Under the pieces are notes generated by a model. It had not been told where the DNA came from. It worked only from the letters and a program-made list of their open reading frames with translations, and ran no database searches. DNA of 41,297 bases from positions 1-41,297 of the forward strand of contig CAZWVB010000006.1 of NCBI GenBank assembly GCA_964637185.1, given 5' to 3'. Below, piece by piece: positions 22,010-29,994 of the stretch (its first letter is position 1; every line of letters begins with the position of its first letter). Source of the DNA: CAZSVP01 sp964637185 (lineage in GTDB: Bacteria; Patescibacteriota; Saccharimonadia; CAILAD01; BJGX01). Position numbers and translations under genes: made by a program.

Positions 22010-23959
22010 ATGCTGCATGCCGCACACAAGCATTTTTTGCGTATTAGTACTTTTATAGTCCTGGCTCTGATAGCTGGGCTGATTAGTGTCCGGCTGGCTC
22101 ATGCCCAGGACGGATTTCATTACAATGTAGCGGTCAACTACGACATCGATGTCACCGGTGTCGCCCATGTCACTGAGCGCTATACAGTCGTCAATGACAG
22201 CGCCAATCGGTATTTGCAAAGCATACAGATCTCTACACCAACCGATGACATTAGTAATATACAAGCCAACTACACAGATGGAGTGCCACTCAATACCTCG
22301 GCAAGTCGCAAGTCTACCACGGTGCATGGATATACTTATGATTACCAGCAAGTCAATGTCGACTTTAGTCGGCACAATGTTGGCTACGGGAGTAGCTGGT
22401 CGTTTGAGCTGAGCTATGATACCTCGAAATTGGTAGAAAGCAAAGGTGGTGGTCACACAGTCTATATACCTGCTATCTCGGCCAATGACACTGACAATTT
22501 TGTAGTGCGTGTACTTGTGCCAAATAGTTTTGGTGGTCTGCAAAGTAGCGAGATCAAGCCAGAAGTAGTGCCGACCGATGGCAACAAGACACTGTATACA
22601 TTTCCACGCGGTCGACTAGATCAGTCGGTCACGATGGTATTTGGTGATAAGACGATCTACCAAGTCAACTTTGGGTTTCCTCTCAACAACGACACAGCAC
22701 TGACGCGTACCTTTACTGTCACGTTGCCTCCCAATACTGCTAGCCAGACAGTATTTCTCAAATCACTTGATCCGCAGCCCAGCTCCACCAGTCTAGATGC
22801 TGACGGCAACATATTGGCTGACTACATAGTGCCGCCGCGTACTAATATCCAAGTGAAGACCGATGTGCTGGCAGAGGTAAAGTTTGTTCATTATGACCTT
22901 TCAAAAAGCGGTACCAAGGCAGATATTCCGCACGATCTAGTGTGGGCCTACACTGGCAGTACGCAATACTGGCAGTCCGACAATGTAGTCATCAAACAAA
23001 AGGCGCGTGAGCTCACAGCCGGCAAGAAGACAGTGGCCGATCAGGTCAAAGCTATCAATGACTACGTGATAGATACGCTCAATTACAACAACGAGAAGAT
23101 CAAATACAATATTCGCCAAGGTGGTGTCAAGGCTTTGCAAAACCCCAGCAATGCTGTTTGTCTAGAGTACTCTGATCTTAGCATTAGTCTATTACGGGCT
23201 GCAGGCATACCCGCACGCATGCCAGTAGGCTATGGCTACAGTGGTAACCTCAAACCATCTAGCTCGGTAAGTGATTCGCTACACAGCTGGGTACAGGCCT
23301 ACATACCCAATGTTGGTTGGGTCAACGTCGATCCGACTTGGGGCGAGAAGTTTAACAACTTTGGCACAAGTGATCTTGACCATCTAACTTTTGCTATCTG
23401 GGGAGCACGTGATTCCTCGCCTGCGCCTGTCATGGCGGGCGGAACGGATCTCAACTATCAATACGAGAATGCCACACTTAGTTATCTTGAAAAATTACCG
23501 CAAATACCAACCAATGCCAATCTATCAGTCAGTCAGTTTGTGGTATTGCCATTCGTTAGTTTGGCTTGGGCCAATATCACCGCGCCACAATCGCAGGCTA
23601 GTAGTAGCACCAATCTTCTGAGCGGTGGCAAGATAGTTAAGAAAATCGCCCCATTGGCACCAGGAGAAAAAACCTTCGCAGCTTTCTTGGTACTAGGCAT
23701 GCCATTTGCGAATTCGCAGAGCTATACCATGGCTACCAATCTTGGCAACGACAGTATCACACTGGCTCGCACTATCTCAACCACGCAATGGTGGCCGCTG
23801 ATAGTGGTTGTTGTATCTGTTGTAGCGGCGGCGTTTGTGATAAAATCAAGAGCCACCAACAAGCATCGCCTAGAAAGCCTACAGTCGGAGCTTGATGAAG
23901 TAGAAAAAATGGAGATCAAGGAGCACATCAATGACCGACCCAGCCGCAAAAAGAAGTAA
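22010..23959 (+). CDS. Secreted, C-terminally anchored transglutaminase-like protein
   Basis: 649 residues. A signal peptide (to about residue 32, RLAHAQ) is followed by a ~300-residue beta-rich region that opens with YNVAVNYDIDVTGVAHVTERY, and then a transglutaminase-core domain. The triad is visible: Cys384 in NAVCLEYSDL, His425 in SLHSWVQAY and Asp441 in NVDPTW. A second beta domain leads to one membrane helix near 598-615 (WWPLIVVVVSVVAAAF) and a charged cytoplasmic tail. The active domain is therefore outside the cell, where such proteins act as proteases or crosslinkers. Its 3' end overlaps the MetRS gene by 29 nt, an unusually long overlap in this window. Confidence 0.88.
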   Translation: MLHAAHKHFLRISTFIVLALIAGLISVRLAHAQDGFHYNVAVNYDIDVTGVAHVTERYTVVNDSANRYLQSIQISTPTDDISNIQANYTDGVPLNTSASRKSTTVHGYTYDYQQVNVDFSRHNVGYGSSWSFELSYDTSKLVESKGGGHTVYIPAISANDTDNFVVRVLVPNSFGGLQSSEIKPEVVPTDGNKTLYTFPRGRLDQSVTMVFGDKTIYQVNFGFPLNNDTALTRTFTVTLPPNTASQTVFLKSLDPQPSSTSLDADGNILADYIVPPRTNIQVKTDVLAEVKFVHYDLSKSGTKADIPHDLVWAYTGSTQYWQSDNVVIKQKARELTAGKKTVADQVKAINDYVIDTLNYNNEKIKYNIRQGGVKALQNPSNAVCLEYSDLSISLLRAAGIPARMPVGYGYSGNLKPSSSVSDSLHSWVQAYIPNVGWVNVDPTWGEKFNNFGTSDLDHLTFAIWGARDSSPAPVMAGGTDLNYQYENATLSYLEKLPQIPTNANLSVSQFVVLPFVSLAWANITAPQSQASSSTNLLSGGKIVKKIAPLAPGEKTFAAFLVLGMPFANSQSYTMATNLGNDSITLARTISTTQWWPLIVVVVSVVAAAFVIKSRATNKHRLESLQSELDEVEKMEIKEHINDRPSRKKK

Positions 23960-25379
23960 ATACTATGTGACCACGCCGATATACTACATCAATGATGTGG
24001 CTCATATTGGACATGCTTATTCGACTATTGCTGCTGATGTGGTAGCGCGCTATTATCGCAGTGTATTGGGGCCCGATCATGTATTGTTCGTGACCGGTAC
24101 CGATGAAAACTCTCAGAAAACCACTGACGCTGCTGAGAAGGCCGGACTGGATGTTGATACTTATACGGAGCGTACTGCCAAGCAGTGGCAAGATAATTGG
24201 GACAAGTTGGGTATTAGCTATGACCGATTTATCCGCACAACTGAGGCCGATCATGCCAGTACGGTACAAGATATATTGCAAAAGGTATATGACAACGGTG
24301 ATATTTACAAAGGAGTATATGAGGGTCTCTACTGTGTCGGTCACGAGGCATTTATGAAAGAAGAAGACCTGGTAGACGGTCTTTGCCCGGATCACAAAAA
24401 ACCACCCGAGAAGATACGCGAAGAGAATTGGTTCTTCCGTCTATCCAAATATGAGCAGCAGGTACTGGAATACATTGAGGCCAACCCTGAATTCATACAG
24501 CCAACTAGCCGGCGCAATGAAGTGCTGAGTTTTATACGGCAAAAAGGCCTAGAGGACTTCAGTATCAGCCGCGAATCACGCACATGGGGTATACGTCTGC
24601 CATTTGATGACACCCAAGTTGCCTACGTCTGGTTTGATGCTTTGATCAACTACGTCACTGCTGCTGGCTATGGCACCGACAAATTCGAGCAGTGGTGGCC
24701 AGCCGATCTACACATAGTCGGCAAGGATATCATCAAATTTCATTGTATCTACTGGCCGGCCATGCTGCTAAGCGCAGGTCTGGCACTACCTCACAAAGTC
24801 TTCGCACATGGCTTTTTTACGATTGACGGTACCAAGGTCTCCAAGTCACTTGGCAATGCTATTGACCCGCTGGAACTGTCAGAAGTCTACGGCAACGATG
24901 CGTTGCGCTATTTCTTGTTGCGCGAAATACCATTTGGCGCCGATGGCGACTTCAGCCTGGAGCGTTTTGCCGTGGTCTATGATACAGAACTAGGTAATAA
25001 GTTGGGTAATCTAGTGGCGCGTACGGCTGCTATGCTGACTAAATACTGTGACTCGAGCTATGATGAGACCGACGTGGCTGCCGATCTCAAGCTATATGAT
25101 TACATCACACGTCTAGAGTTCGATAAATATTTGGCAGATGTCATTGGCCACTGCGAACAACTTAATACAACAATAGAAGAAACCAAACCATGGCAACTCG
25201 CCAAACAAGATCCGGCCAAAGTACGTGAAGTGCTTAGTGCTATAGCCTCGGAGCTGGTACAACTGGCACAATACCTCGAGCCATTTTTACCAGATACTGC
25301 CATCAAGATCAGACGTATTTTTGCAAACGGCAAAGTCGACAATTCTGAAGGCGTACTATTTCCACGCATCGAAAAATAG
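23931..25379 (+). CDS. metG: Methionyl-tRNA synthetase
   Basis: 482 residues. It charges tRNA-Met. Class I motifs: HIGHAY (HIGH) and TKVSKSLGN (KMSKS variant), with TPIYYIND at the start and FVTGTDENSQK. The zinc knuckle looks like Cys-x2-His plus Cys-x2-His (YCVGHEAF and GLCPDH), a reduced form of the four-cysteine site. An anticodon-binding helical domain with ETKPWQLAK follows, and there is no C-terminal tRNA-binding (EMAP-like) extension. ATG 23931 lies inside the previous gene (29-nt overlap). No alternative ATG or GTG fits before RSKYYVTTPIYY, so the overlap is probably real. Confidence 0.95.
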   Translation: MTDPAAKRSKYYVTTPIYYINDVAHIGHAYSTIAADVVARYYRSVLGPDHVLFVTGTDENSQKTTDAAEKAGLDVDTYTERTAKQWQDNWDKLGISYDRFIRTTEADHASTVQDILQKVYDNGDIYKGVYEGLYCVGHEAFMKEEDLVDGLCPDHKKPPEKIREENWFFRLSKYEQQVLEYIEANPEFIQPTSRRNEVLSFIRQKGLEDFSISRESRTWGIRLPFDDTQVAYVWFDALINYVTAAGYGTDKFEQWWPADLHIVGKDIIKFHCIYWPAMLLSAGLALPHKVFAHGFFTIDGTKVSKSLGNAIDPLELSEVYGNDALRYFLLREIPFGADGDFSLERFAVVYDTELGNKLGNLVARTAAMLTKYCDSSYDETDVAADLKLYDYITRLEFDKYLADVIGHCEQLNTTIEETKPWQLAKQDPAKVREVLSAIASELVQLAQYLEPFLPDTAIKIRRIFANGKVDNSEGVLFPRIEK

Positions 25380-25405
25380 TGCTTGTGCTTGCACGCTGTT
25401 ACAGC

Positions 25406-25411
25406 TACAAT
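25406..25411 (+). promoter_or_regulatory. -10 box for the beta-helix surface protein gene
   Basis: TACAAT gives a transcription start near 25418 and a ~24 nt leader carrying GGAGG (25432-25436) before GTG 25442. Confidence 0.5.
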
Positions 25412-25441
25412 AATTAGCAAGATAAAACTATGGAGGGTTTT

Positions 25442-27829
25442 GTGAGGAAGATTGCGAATTTTGGCGTGGCCATACTTATAAGCTTGTGGTCGTTATTAAT
25501 GCTACCTGTGCCGTTGGCACATGCTGCCGGCAGCTGTACTTGGAATGGATCAGCCGATGGCAATTGGAATAATGCAAGTAATTGGGATGTCGATTGTGGG
25601 GGTGGGGTCCCAACAAATGGCGATATAGTTACCTTGCCAGGCACAGCCGCTAACAAAACCATGGTTAACAATATTCCTGGCACATTGACATTGGATCAGT
25701 TCTATATCGCTGATGGATATAATTTGACAGGCAATGACATTATTATATCTGGTAGCATGGTTTTTCAAAGTAATGGTAGTACAGTCAATGTCGCATCACT
25801 CGAGTTTAGCAATGCCAGCACGGGAGTTAGTCTGCAGGTAGACGGCACTGGTAATACTATTGCTACACCAGTAGGTATTACTTTGCCAGCGGGGGACTTC
25901 AATGCCTATATCAATTCAGACTTTGTAGCACCAGCGTTCACGGGTAGCATGACCAACTTTAACAAATGGGGCACAGCTAGTTTTACATCTGCTAGTGGCT
26001 CTAGCTACACTACCGCGGGGGCATTGAATTTGATGACGGGCAACTACGAATGTTCTAGTAGCACATGTGCAGGCAATGCCGCCAATTTGATCGCTGTACG
26101 TAGCGGAGCCAAGTTACTTTTCACTGCTGACGCCACAATTGGCAACGATATAGGGCTCAACTACAATTCTGGCGCCAGTACTGTGGGCATTGAACTCAAT
26201 GATAACGTTGGGGTAACGGTGAACGGAGCGCTCACTATGAATGGGCCGGCCAAAGCCCAGGTTGGTGGTAGCAATGCTTCATTGCAGTTTCTGGGCGGTG
26301 GTGTTATCAGTAATAACTTAGAAGCAATCGGTGTGAGTGCATCGGCCTCGAGTTTTAGGGTCTCAAGTGGTGGATTTACTGGATCTGGTGAGCTAAGTTG
26401 TGCTGATATCTCATGCTGGATGCAGGGTAACAATAGTGGCTACGATGGGGTCATCCGTGGCAAAACAGGGTCAATTATTCGTCCGGAGCTCAGCGACTCA
26501 CTAGGATCGACTGTGGGAAATACAATAATCGAAAATGGCGCCCAACTATTGATAGCCGATGGGTCTAATCTAACTACGCCCGAAAACATCAATGTAGTCG
26601 GTACAGGCATCAGTGGCAGTGGTGCGATACGAAATCAACAGACCTCCGGCAATAGGATATTTACTGGCACTATCACGCTTGCTGGCAACACAACGTTCAA
26701 TTCACAAGATGCTGATGCCGTTGGCCCAGCCGCAAATTTGATTTTTTCAGGTGTGATCAATGGTAGTGGCAACCTTACACTGACTACTTCTGGCTACACT
26801 GGCTATATATGGCTTGATGGCAGCTCGGCCAATACCTATAGTGGGACTACCAAAATCGATGATGGCCAAGTAGTACTCGTGAAGGACCCAGGTGTTGTAG
26901 CTATACCCGGCAATCTTGAAATCAATTCCTCAACTAGATTGGCACAGCTTCAAGACAATAGTGGTGAGCAAATCGCTGATACATCAGCCGTAACACTATC
27001 GGAAACAGGTAGTTTTAATGCTGAGTGGCAGGTGGCTGGCAATGAGACTGTTGGTTCGATAGCTGGTGATGGTGATATCTATATCGTAGGCGGCCAAACA
27101 TTACATACAGGTAATGACAATTCTTCTACTAGCTATGCTGGCAAGATCACTACGTCGCCAAATGGATCTGGCACGTTGGACAAAGTTGGTACCGGTACAT
27201 TTACACTTACCGGCACACCCACCGCAACATTTGTACCGAGCTATACAGTCAACGGTGGTGTACTGTCAGTCCAAACCGATTTTTCCTTGGCGGGATTCAC
27301 AGTCAACAACGGTGGCATGCTCAAAGGCACCGGTATGGCTGGTGGAACCACAGTCAATAGCGGCGGCAGCCTCAGTGTTGGCAACAGTCCTGGGTGCATG
27401 ACTTTCTCGACGCTCACTCTCAGCTCCGGATCCAATTTTGATGAGGAAATAGCTGGTGGCACAGCCTGTAGTCAATACGACCAAACCATCGTGACAGGAA
27501 CAGCCAATCTTAATGGTGCCACACTCAACGTAACACCTAGTTACACTCCATCTGTTGGTACAGTATTTACCATTATCCAGGCCGGCAATGTTACAGGCAC
27601 TTTCAACGGTTTGTCTGACGGCGCTACATTTACAGCTAATGGCATCCAATTCCGCGTCAACTACACCAGTACTAATGTGACTCTGACTGTCTTGGGGGGT
27701 ACACTTGCTCAAACCGGTAGCAATACAGCCTTGATCACATTTGCAGCAATAGTACTGATTGTACTGGCAGCCGGTGGCCTAGTTGTGGAGCGTATATCGC
27801 GTCGCCGCAAGTATGCCAACGTCAAATAG
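25442..27829 (+). CDS. Beta-helix surface protein with LAQTG sortase signal
   Basis: 795 residues from GTG 25442. Signal peptide (~1-28, ending PLAHAAG), then a long Gly/Asn/Ser/Thr-rich repetitive region predicted as a parallel beta-helix, with autotransporter-like elements: GNWNNASNW near the start, ANTYSGTTKIDDGQVVL, and GSGTLDKVGTGTFTLTG followed by VNGGVL. The C-terminus is a complete cell-wall sorting signal: LAQTG at 755-759, a hydrophobic helix, and RRRKYANVK. LAxTG is the motif associated with class E sortases, and a sortase gene follows directly. GTG is preferred over ATG 25430 because GGAGG lies 5-6 nt before it; with the ATG those bases would be coding. Likely role: display on the surface, possibly adhesion to a host cell (inference). 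Confidence 0.85.
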   Translation: MRKIANFGVAILISLWSLLMLPVPLAHAAGSCTWNGSADGNWNNASNWDVDCGGGVPTNGDIVTLPGTAANKTMVNNIPGTLTLDQFYIADGYNLTGNDIIISGSMVFQSNGSTVNVASLEFSNASTGVSLQVDGTGNTIATPVGITLPAGDFNAYINSDFVAPAFTGSMTNFNKWGTASFTSASGSSYTTAGALNLMTGNYECSSSTCAGNAANLIAVRSGAKLLFTADATIGNDIGLNYNSGASTVGIELNDNVGVTVNGALTMNGPAKAQVGGSNASLQFLGGGVISNNLEAIGVSASASSFRVSSGGFTGSGELSCADISCWMQGNNSGYDGVIRGKTGSIIRPELSDSLGSTVGNTIIENGAQLLIADGSNLTTPENINVVGTGISGSGAIRNQQTSGNRIFTGTITLAGNTTFNSQDADAVGPAANLIFSGVINGSGNLTLTTSGYTGYIWLDGSSANTYSGTTKIDDGQVVLVKDPGVVAIPGNLEINSSTRLAQLQDNSGEQIADTSAVTLSETGSFNAEWQVAGNETVGSIAGDGDIYIVGGQTLHTGNDNSSTSYAGKITTSPNGSGTLDKVGTGTFTLTGTPTATFVPSYTVNGGVLSVQTDFSLAGFTVNNGGMLKGTGMAGGTTVNSGGSLSVGNSPGCMTFSTLTLSSGSNFDEEIAGGTACSQYDQTIVTGTANLNGATLNVTPSYTPSVGTVFTIIQAGNVTGTFNGLSDGATFTANGIQFRVNYTSTNVTLTVLGGTLAQTGSNTALITFAAIVLIVLAAGGLVVERISRRRKYANVK

Positions 27830-28424
27830 TCAAGACTTAGCTGCTACTAAGGCACCTCGCACAAGTGGATGGCGCCGTTTGGTGCAAGTATTACTAGTAT
27901 TTATACTACTGGCTGGGACATACATACTTTTTCTACAGCTTCTACCACGAAGGGCTCCGTTGGATGAATCGGCGCAGCTAGAATTTCTAGAGCAACAGCC
28001 ACTGAGTAGGCAAGATAGGCTGATAATACCCAAGATAGGCGTATCAGCTCCCATCGAATCAGGAGACTGGCAGGTACTGGAACGAGATGCGGTATGGCAT
28101 CGATATCCTGAGCGTGGCAATCCTGTGGAAGGTGGCAATACCGTACTGGCAGCCCATCGTTATGTTTTTGGCTGGACACCACAGCAAGTTACCAAAGCCT
28201 CAGTACTTTACAATATCAATCAGCTGGAGGTAGGCGACAGCGTATACGTTGATTATCGAGGTAAACGCTACGCTTACAAGATCGCCAGCAAATCAACTGT
28301 TGCTGCTGATGCATCGGAGATTGAGGCTAAGACCGACGAGCCCAGACTGACCATATATAGCTGTACTCTCAAAGGTGAACGAGATGGTCGTGAAGTGGTT
28401 GTGGCTGAGCCGATTAGGCTATAA
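27813..28424 (+). CDS. Sortase (class D/E-like), probable partner of the LAQTG protein
   Basis: 203 residues. An N-terminal membrane helix (~23-43) is followed by an extracellular sortase domain. Catalytic residues: His115 in LAAHRYVF, Cys184 in LTIYSCTL, and an arginine soon after (Arg190 or Arg193 in GERDGRE). The usual TLxTC is TIYSC here. It should cut LAxTG between Thr and Gly and join the protein to the cell wall. It overlaps the substrate gene by 17 nt. ATG 27813 is preferred to an in-frame TTG at 27783. Its TAA stop lies within the TATAAT of the next promoter. Class assignment rests on the neighbouring LAQTG and is not certain. Confidence 0.88.
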   Translation: MPTSNSQDLAATKAPRTSGWRRLVQVLLVFILLAGTYILFLQLLPRRAPLDESAQLEFLEQQPLSRQDRLIIPKIGVSAPIESGDWQVLERDAVWHRYPERGNPVEGGNTVLAAHRYVFGWTPQQVTKASVLYNINQLEVGDSVYVDYRGKRYAYKIASKSTVAADASEIEAKTDEPRLTIYSCTLKGERDGREVVVAEPIRL

Positions 28425-28425
28425 T
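28420..28425 (+). promoter_or_regulatory. -10 box overlapping the sortase stop codon
   Basis: TATAAT contains the sortase TAA stop (28422-28424) and ends 6 nt before ATG 28432, the start of a 16-codon ORF, not of tatD itself. Confidence 0.6.
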
Positions 28426-28431
28426 CATCTT

Positions 28432-28482
28432 ATGAACTACCAAACCTCAATCAGCAAAAATGTTTTGGCTAAACTACCATGA
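28432..28482 (+). CDS. Possible 16-residue leader peptide overlapping tatD
   Basis: ATG 28432 opens a short ORF (MNYQTSISKNVLAKLP, stop TGA 28480-28482). TATAAT ends 6 nt before it, the same spacing as at other leaderless genes here. Its stop overlaps the TatD start as ATGA. TatD has no Shine-Dalgarno, so ribosomes finishing this peptide could reinitiate on tatD. The sequence arrangement is seen; translation of the peptide is inferred. Confidence 0.4.
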   Translation: MNYQTSISKNVLAKLP

Positions 28483-29267
28483 TCGATACGCATGCTCACA
28501 TACATTTTGATGAGTTCGCCGAAGACCTAGAGGATGTCTTTGACAAGGCGGCTCAAAACGATGTTGAAGCTATCATCACAGTCGGCACCGACGATACTGA
28601 TTCGGAGAAAGCATTGCAGTTTGTTGCCGACAATACCAATCAAAAATTAGCTAATGGTATTCAGCTTGCCGCTACGGTAGGCTTGCATCCGCATGAGGCC
28701 AGTCGCGGTGAGGATGCCTTGCTCACCATCAAAGAGCTTGCAATGAGTAGTGATACTAGCCAGTTGCCGGTAGCAATTGGTGAGTGTGGGCTGGACTACT
28801 ACCGCAACCTCTCAAGCAGTGGTGAGCAAAAGCGTGCTTTGGAGTTTCAAATAGAGCTGGCTCTAGATCAAGATTTGCCTTTGATATTTCATGTCCGCGA
28901 TGCTTGGGATGACTTTTTTGGTATCATACATAACTATCCCAATCTACGAGGTATGATACATAGTTTTACGGGACATGCCGCTGAAGTGGAGCACGCAAGC
29001 AAGTTTGATTTGTGTTTTGGTCTCAACGGTATCATGACATTTACCAAAGACCAGCGGCAACTTGAATCAGCCAAGCTTATCCCGGCCAATAGACTGTTAC
29101 TAGAGACCGACTGTCCGTATTTGTCACCCTTCCCGGTGCGTGGCAAGCGCAACGAGCCGGCCAATTTGCGTTATACAGCCGAATTTCTAGCCGATTTACG
29201 CGGCGAAGGATTGGAGGAATTAGTACAGACCACAAACATCAATGCCCAGCAACTATTTGGACTATGA
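28479..29267 (+). CDS. tatD: TatD-family metal-dependent hydrolase (DNase)
   Basis: 262 residues, usual family length. Motifs: IDTHAHIHFDEF (HxH metal ligands), AIGECGLDYYRN (bridging Glu), IFHVRDAWDDF, GMIHSFTGHAAE and LLETDCPYLSPFPVRGKRNEP. Family members are two-metal nucleases with 3'-5' exonuclease activity used in DNA repair or turnover. The ATG lies in an ATGA overlap with the 16-codon ORF upstream, and the TGA stop overlaps the next gene start in the same way, so three reading frames are chained. Confidence 0.94.
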   Translation: MIDTHAHIHFDEFAEDLEDVFDKAAQNDVEAIITVGTDDTDSEKALQFVADNTNQKLANGIQLAATVGLHPHEASRGEDALLTIKELAMSSDTSQLPVAIGECGLDYYRNLSSSGEQKRALEFQIELALDQDLPLIFHVRDAWDDFFGIIHNYPNLRGMIHSFTGHAAEVEHASKFDLCFGLNGIMTFTKDQRQLESAKLIPANRLLLETDCPYLSPFPVRGKRNEPANLRYTAEFLADLRGEGLEELVQTTNINAQQLFGL

Positions 29268-29962
29268 GCGAGATACCCACACCACAGCCGGACCCAAATG
29301 ACCTTAGTGATGATCAGAAAAAGGAGCTAATTGGCATAGAGTTTTCATCAGTATTAGCCAGAACTGCCAAGGATCGTTACCAATGCTTAGAGAGTGAAAT
29401 GCACAGACATGGTTTTGACCCCGATAGTCAGTATCATCATGATTTAGCTGTCAAAGAAGAACTTCGCAAAGTCTATGAGCTTGAAGAATCCGATACGATC
29501 ATTGATGTTCTAGATGGTATGGCAGAAGTTGGAGCACTTGATATCGACCTAGTGGGAATAGGAGTGGAGCTGAAGGAGTTGGTGGATGTCAGGTTTGAAT
29601 TTAAAAATGATCTAGGAATAGTTTTTGAACAAATAGTTAAAAACGTGGGTGAGCAAGGGGAATATTTGCGCTGGACGATGTTTTTTATCAACGACGGCAA
29701 ACTTTTTGCACGTTCGATAAATAGTGACATTGAAGAGCTTGGTAATACAGAAGATGAACATCATGAACATATAAATTCTAGGTTGGCTGAAGTTATAGAA
29801 GAGGAAAATCTGCTTGGGAGTGATGAACTGAGTGTCCAAGATGCTAGTCGCGTAGTGAAAGTTGTCAAGGAGATATCAGGGATATTGAATGGCTTCTATA
29901 GCTCTGTTGCAATCAGCAACCAAGATTTGGGCAACTGGAGGAATGGGCCTAGTATGAATTGA
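29264..29962 (+). CDS. Hypothetical acidic protein coupled to tatD
   Basis: 232 residues, rich in Glu and Asp, without membrane segments or a signal peptide. No family recognised. The N-terminus is Pro/Asp-rich; the middle has an alternating hydrophobic/acidic pattern (DTIIDVLDGMAEVGALDIDL) and a strand-like YLRWTMFFINDGKLFARS. The start overlaps the TatD stop by 4 nt (ATGA), so it is probably translated with tatD. Codon use looks like its neighbours. Confidence 0.7.
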   Translation: MSEIPTPQPDPNDLSDDQKKELIGIEFSSVLARTAKDRYQCLESEMHRHGFDPDSQYHHDLAVKEELRKVYELEESDTIIDVLDGMAEVGALDIDLVGIGVELKELVDVRFEFKNDLGIVFEQIVKNVGEQGEYLRWTMFFINDGKLFARSINSDIEELGNTEDEHHEHINSRLAEVIEEENLLGSDELSVQDASRVVKVVKEISGILNGFYSSVAISNQDLGNWRNGPSMN

Positions 29963-29981
29963 AAAAATAGCTCAAAACGCT

Positions 29982-29987
29982 TATAAT
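29982..29987 (+). promoter_or_regulatory. -10 box, leaderless, for cysteine desulfurase
   Basis: TATAAT ends 7 nt before ATG 29995, with no Shine-Dalgarno. Confidence 0.65.
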
Positions 29988-29994
29988 CCACCAG

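Noticed and set aside
28470..28475. TAAACT as a direct -10 box for tatD
   Set aside because: It ends only 3 nt before the ATG, outside the 6-8 nt spacing seen elsewhere. TATAAT at 28420 with the short ORF fits better.
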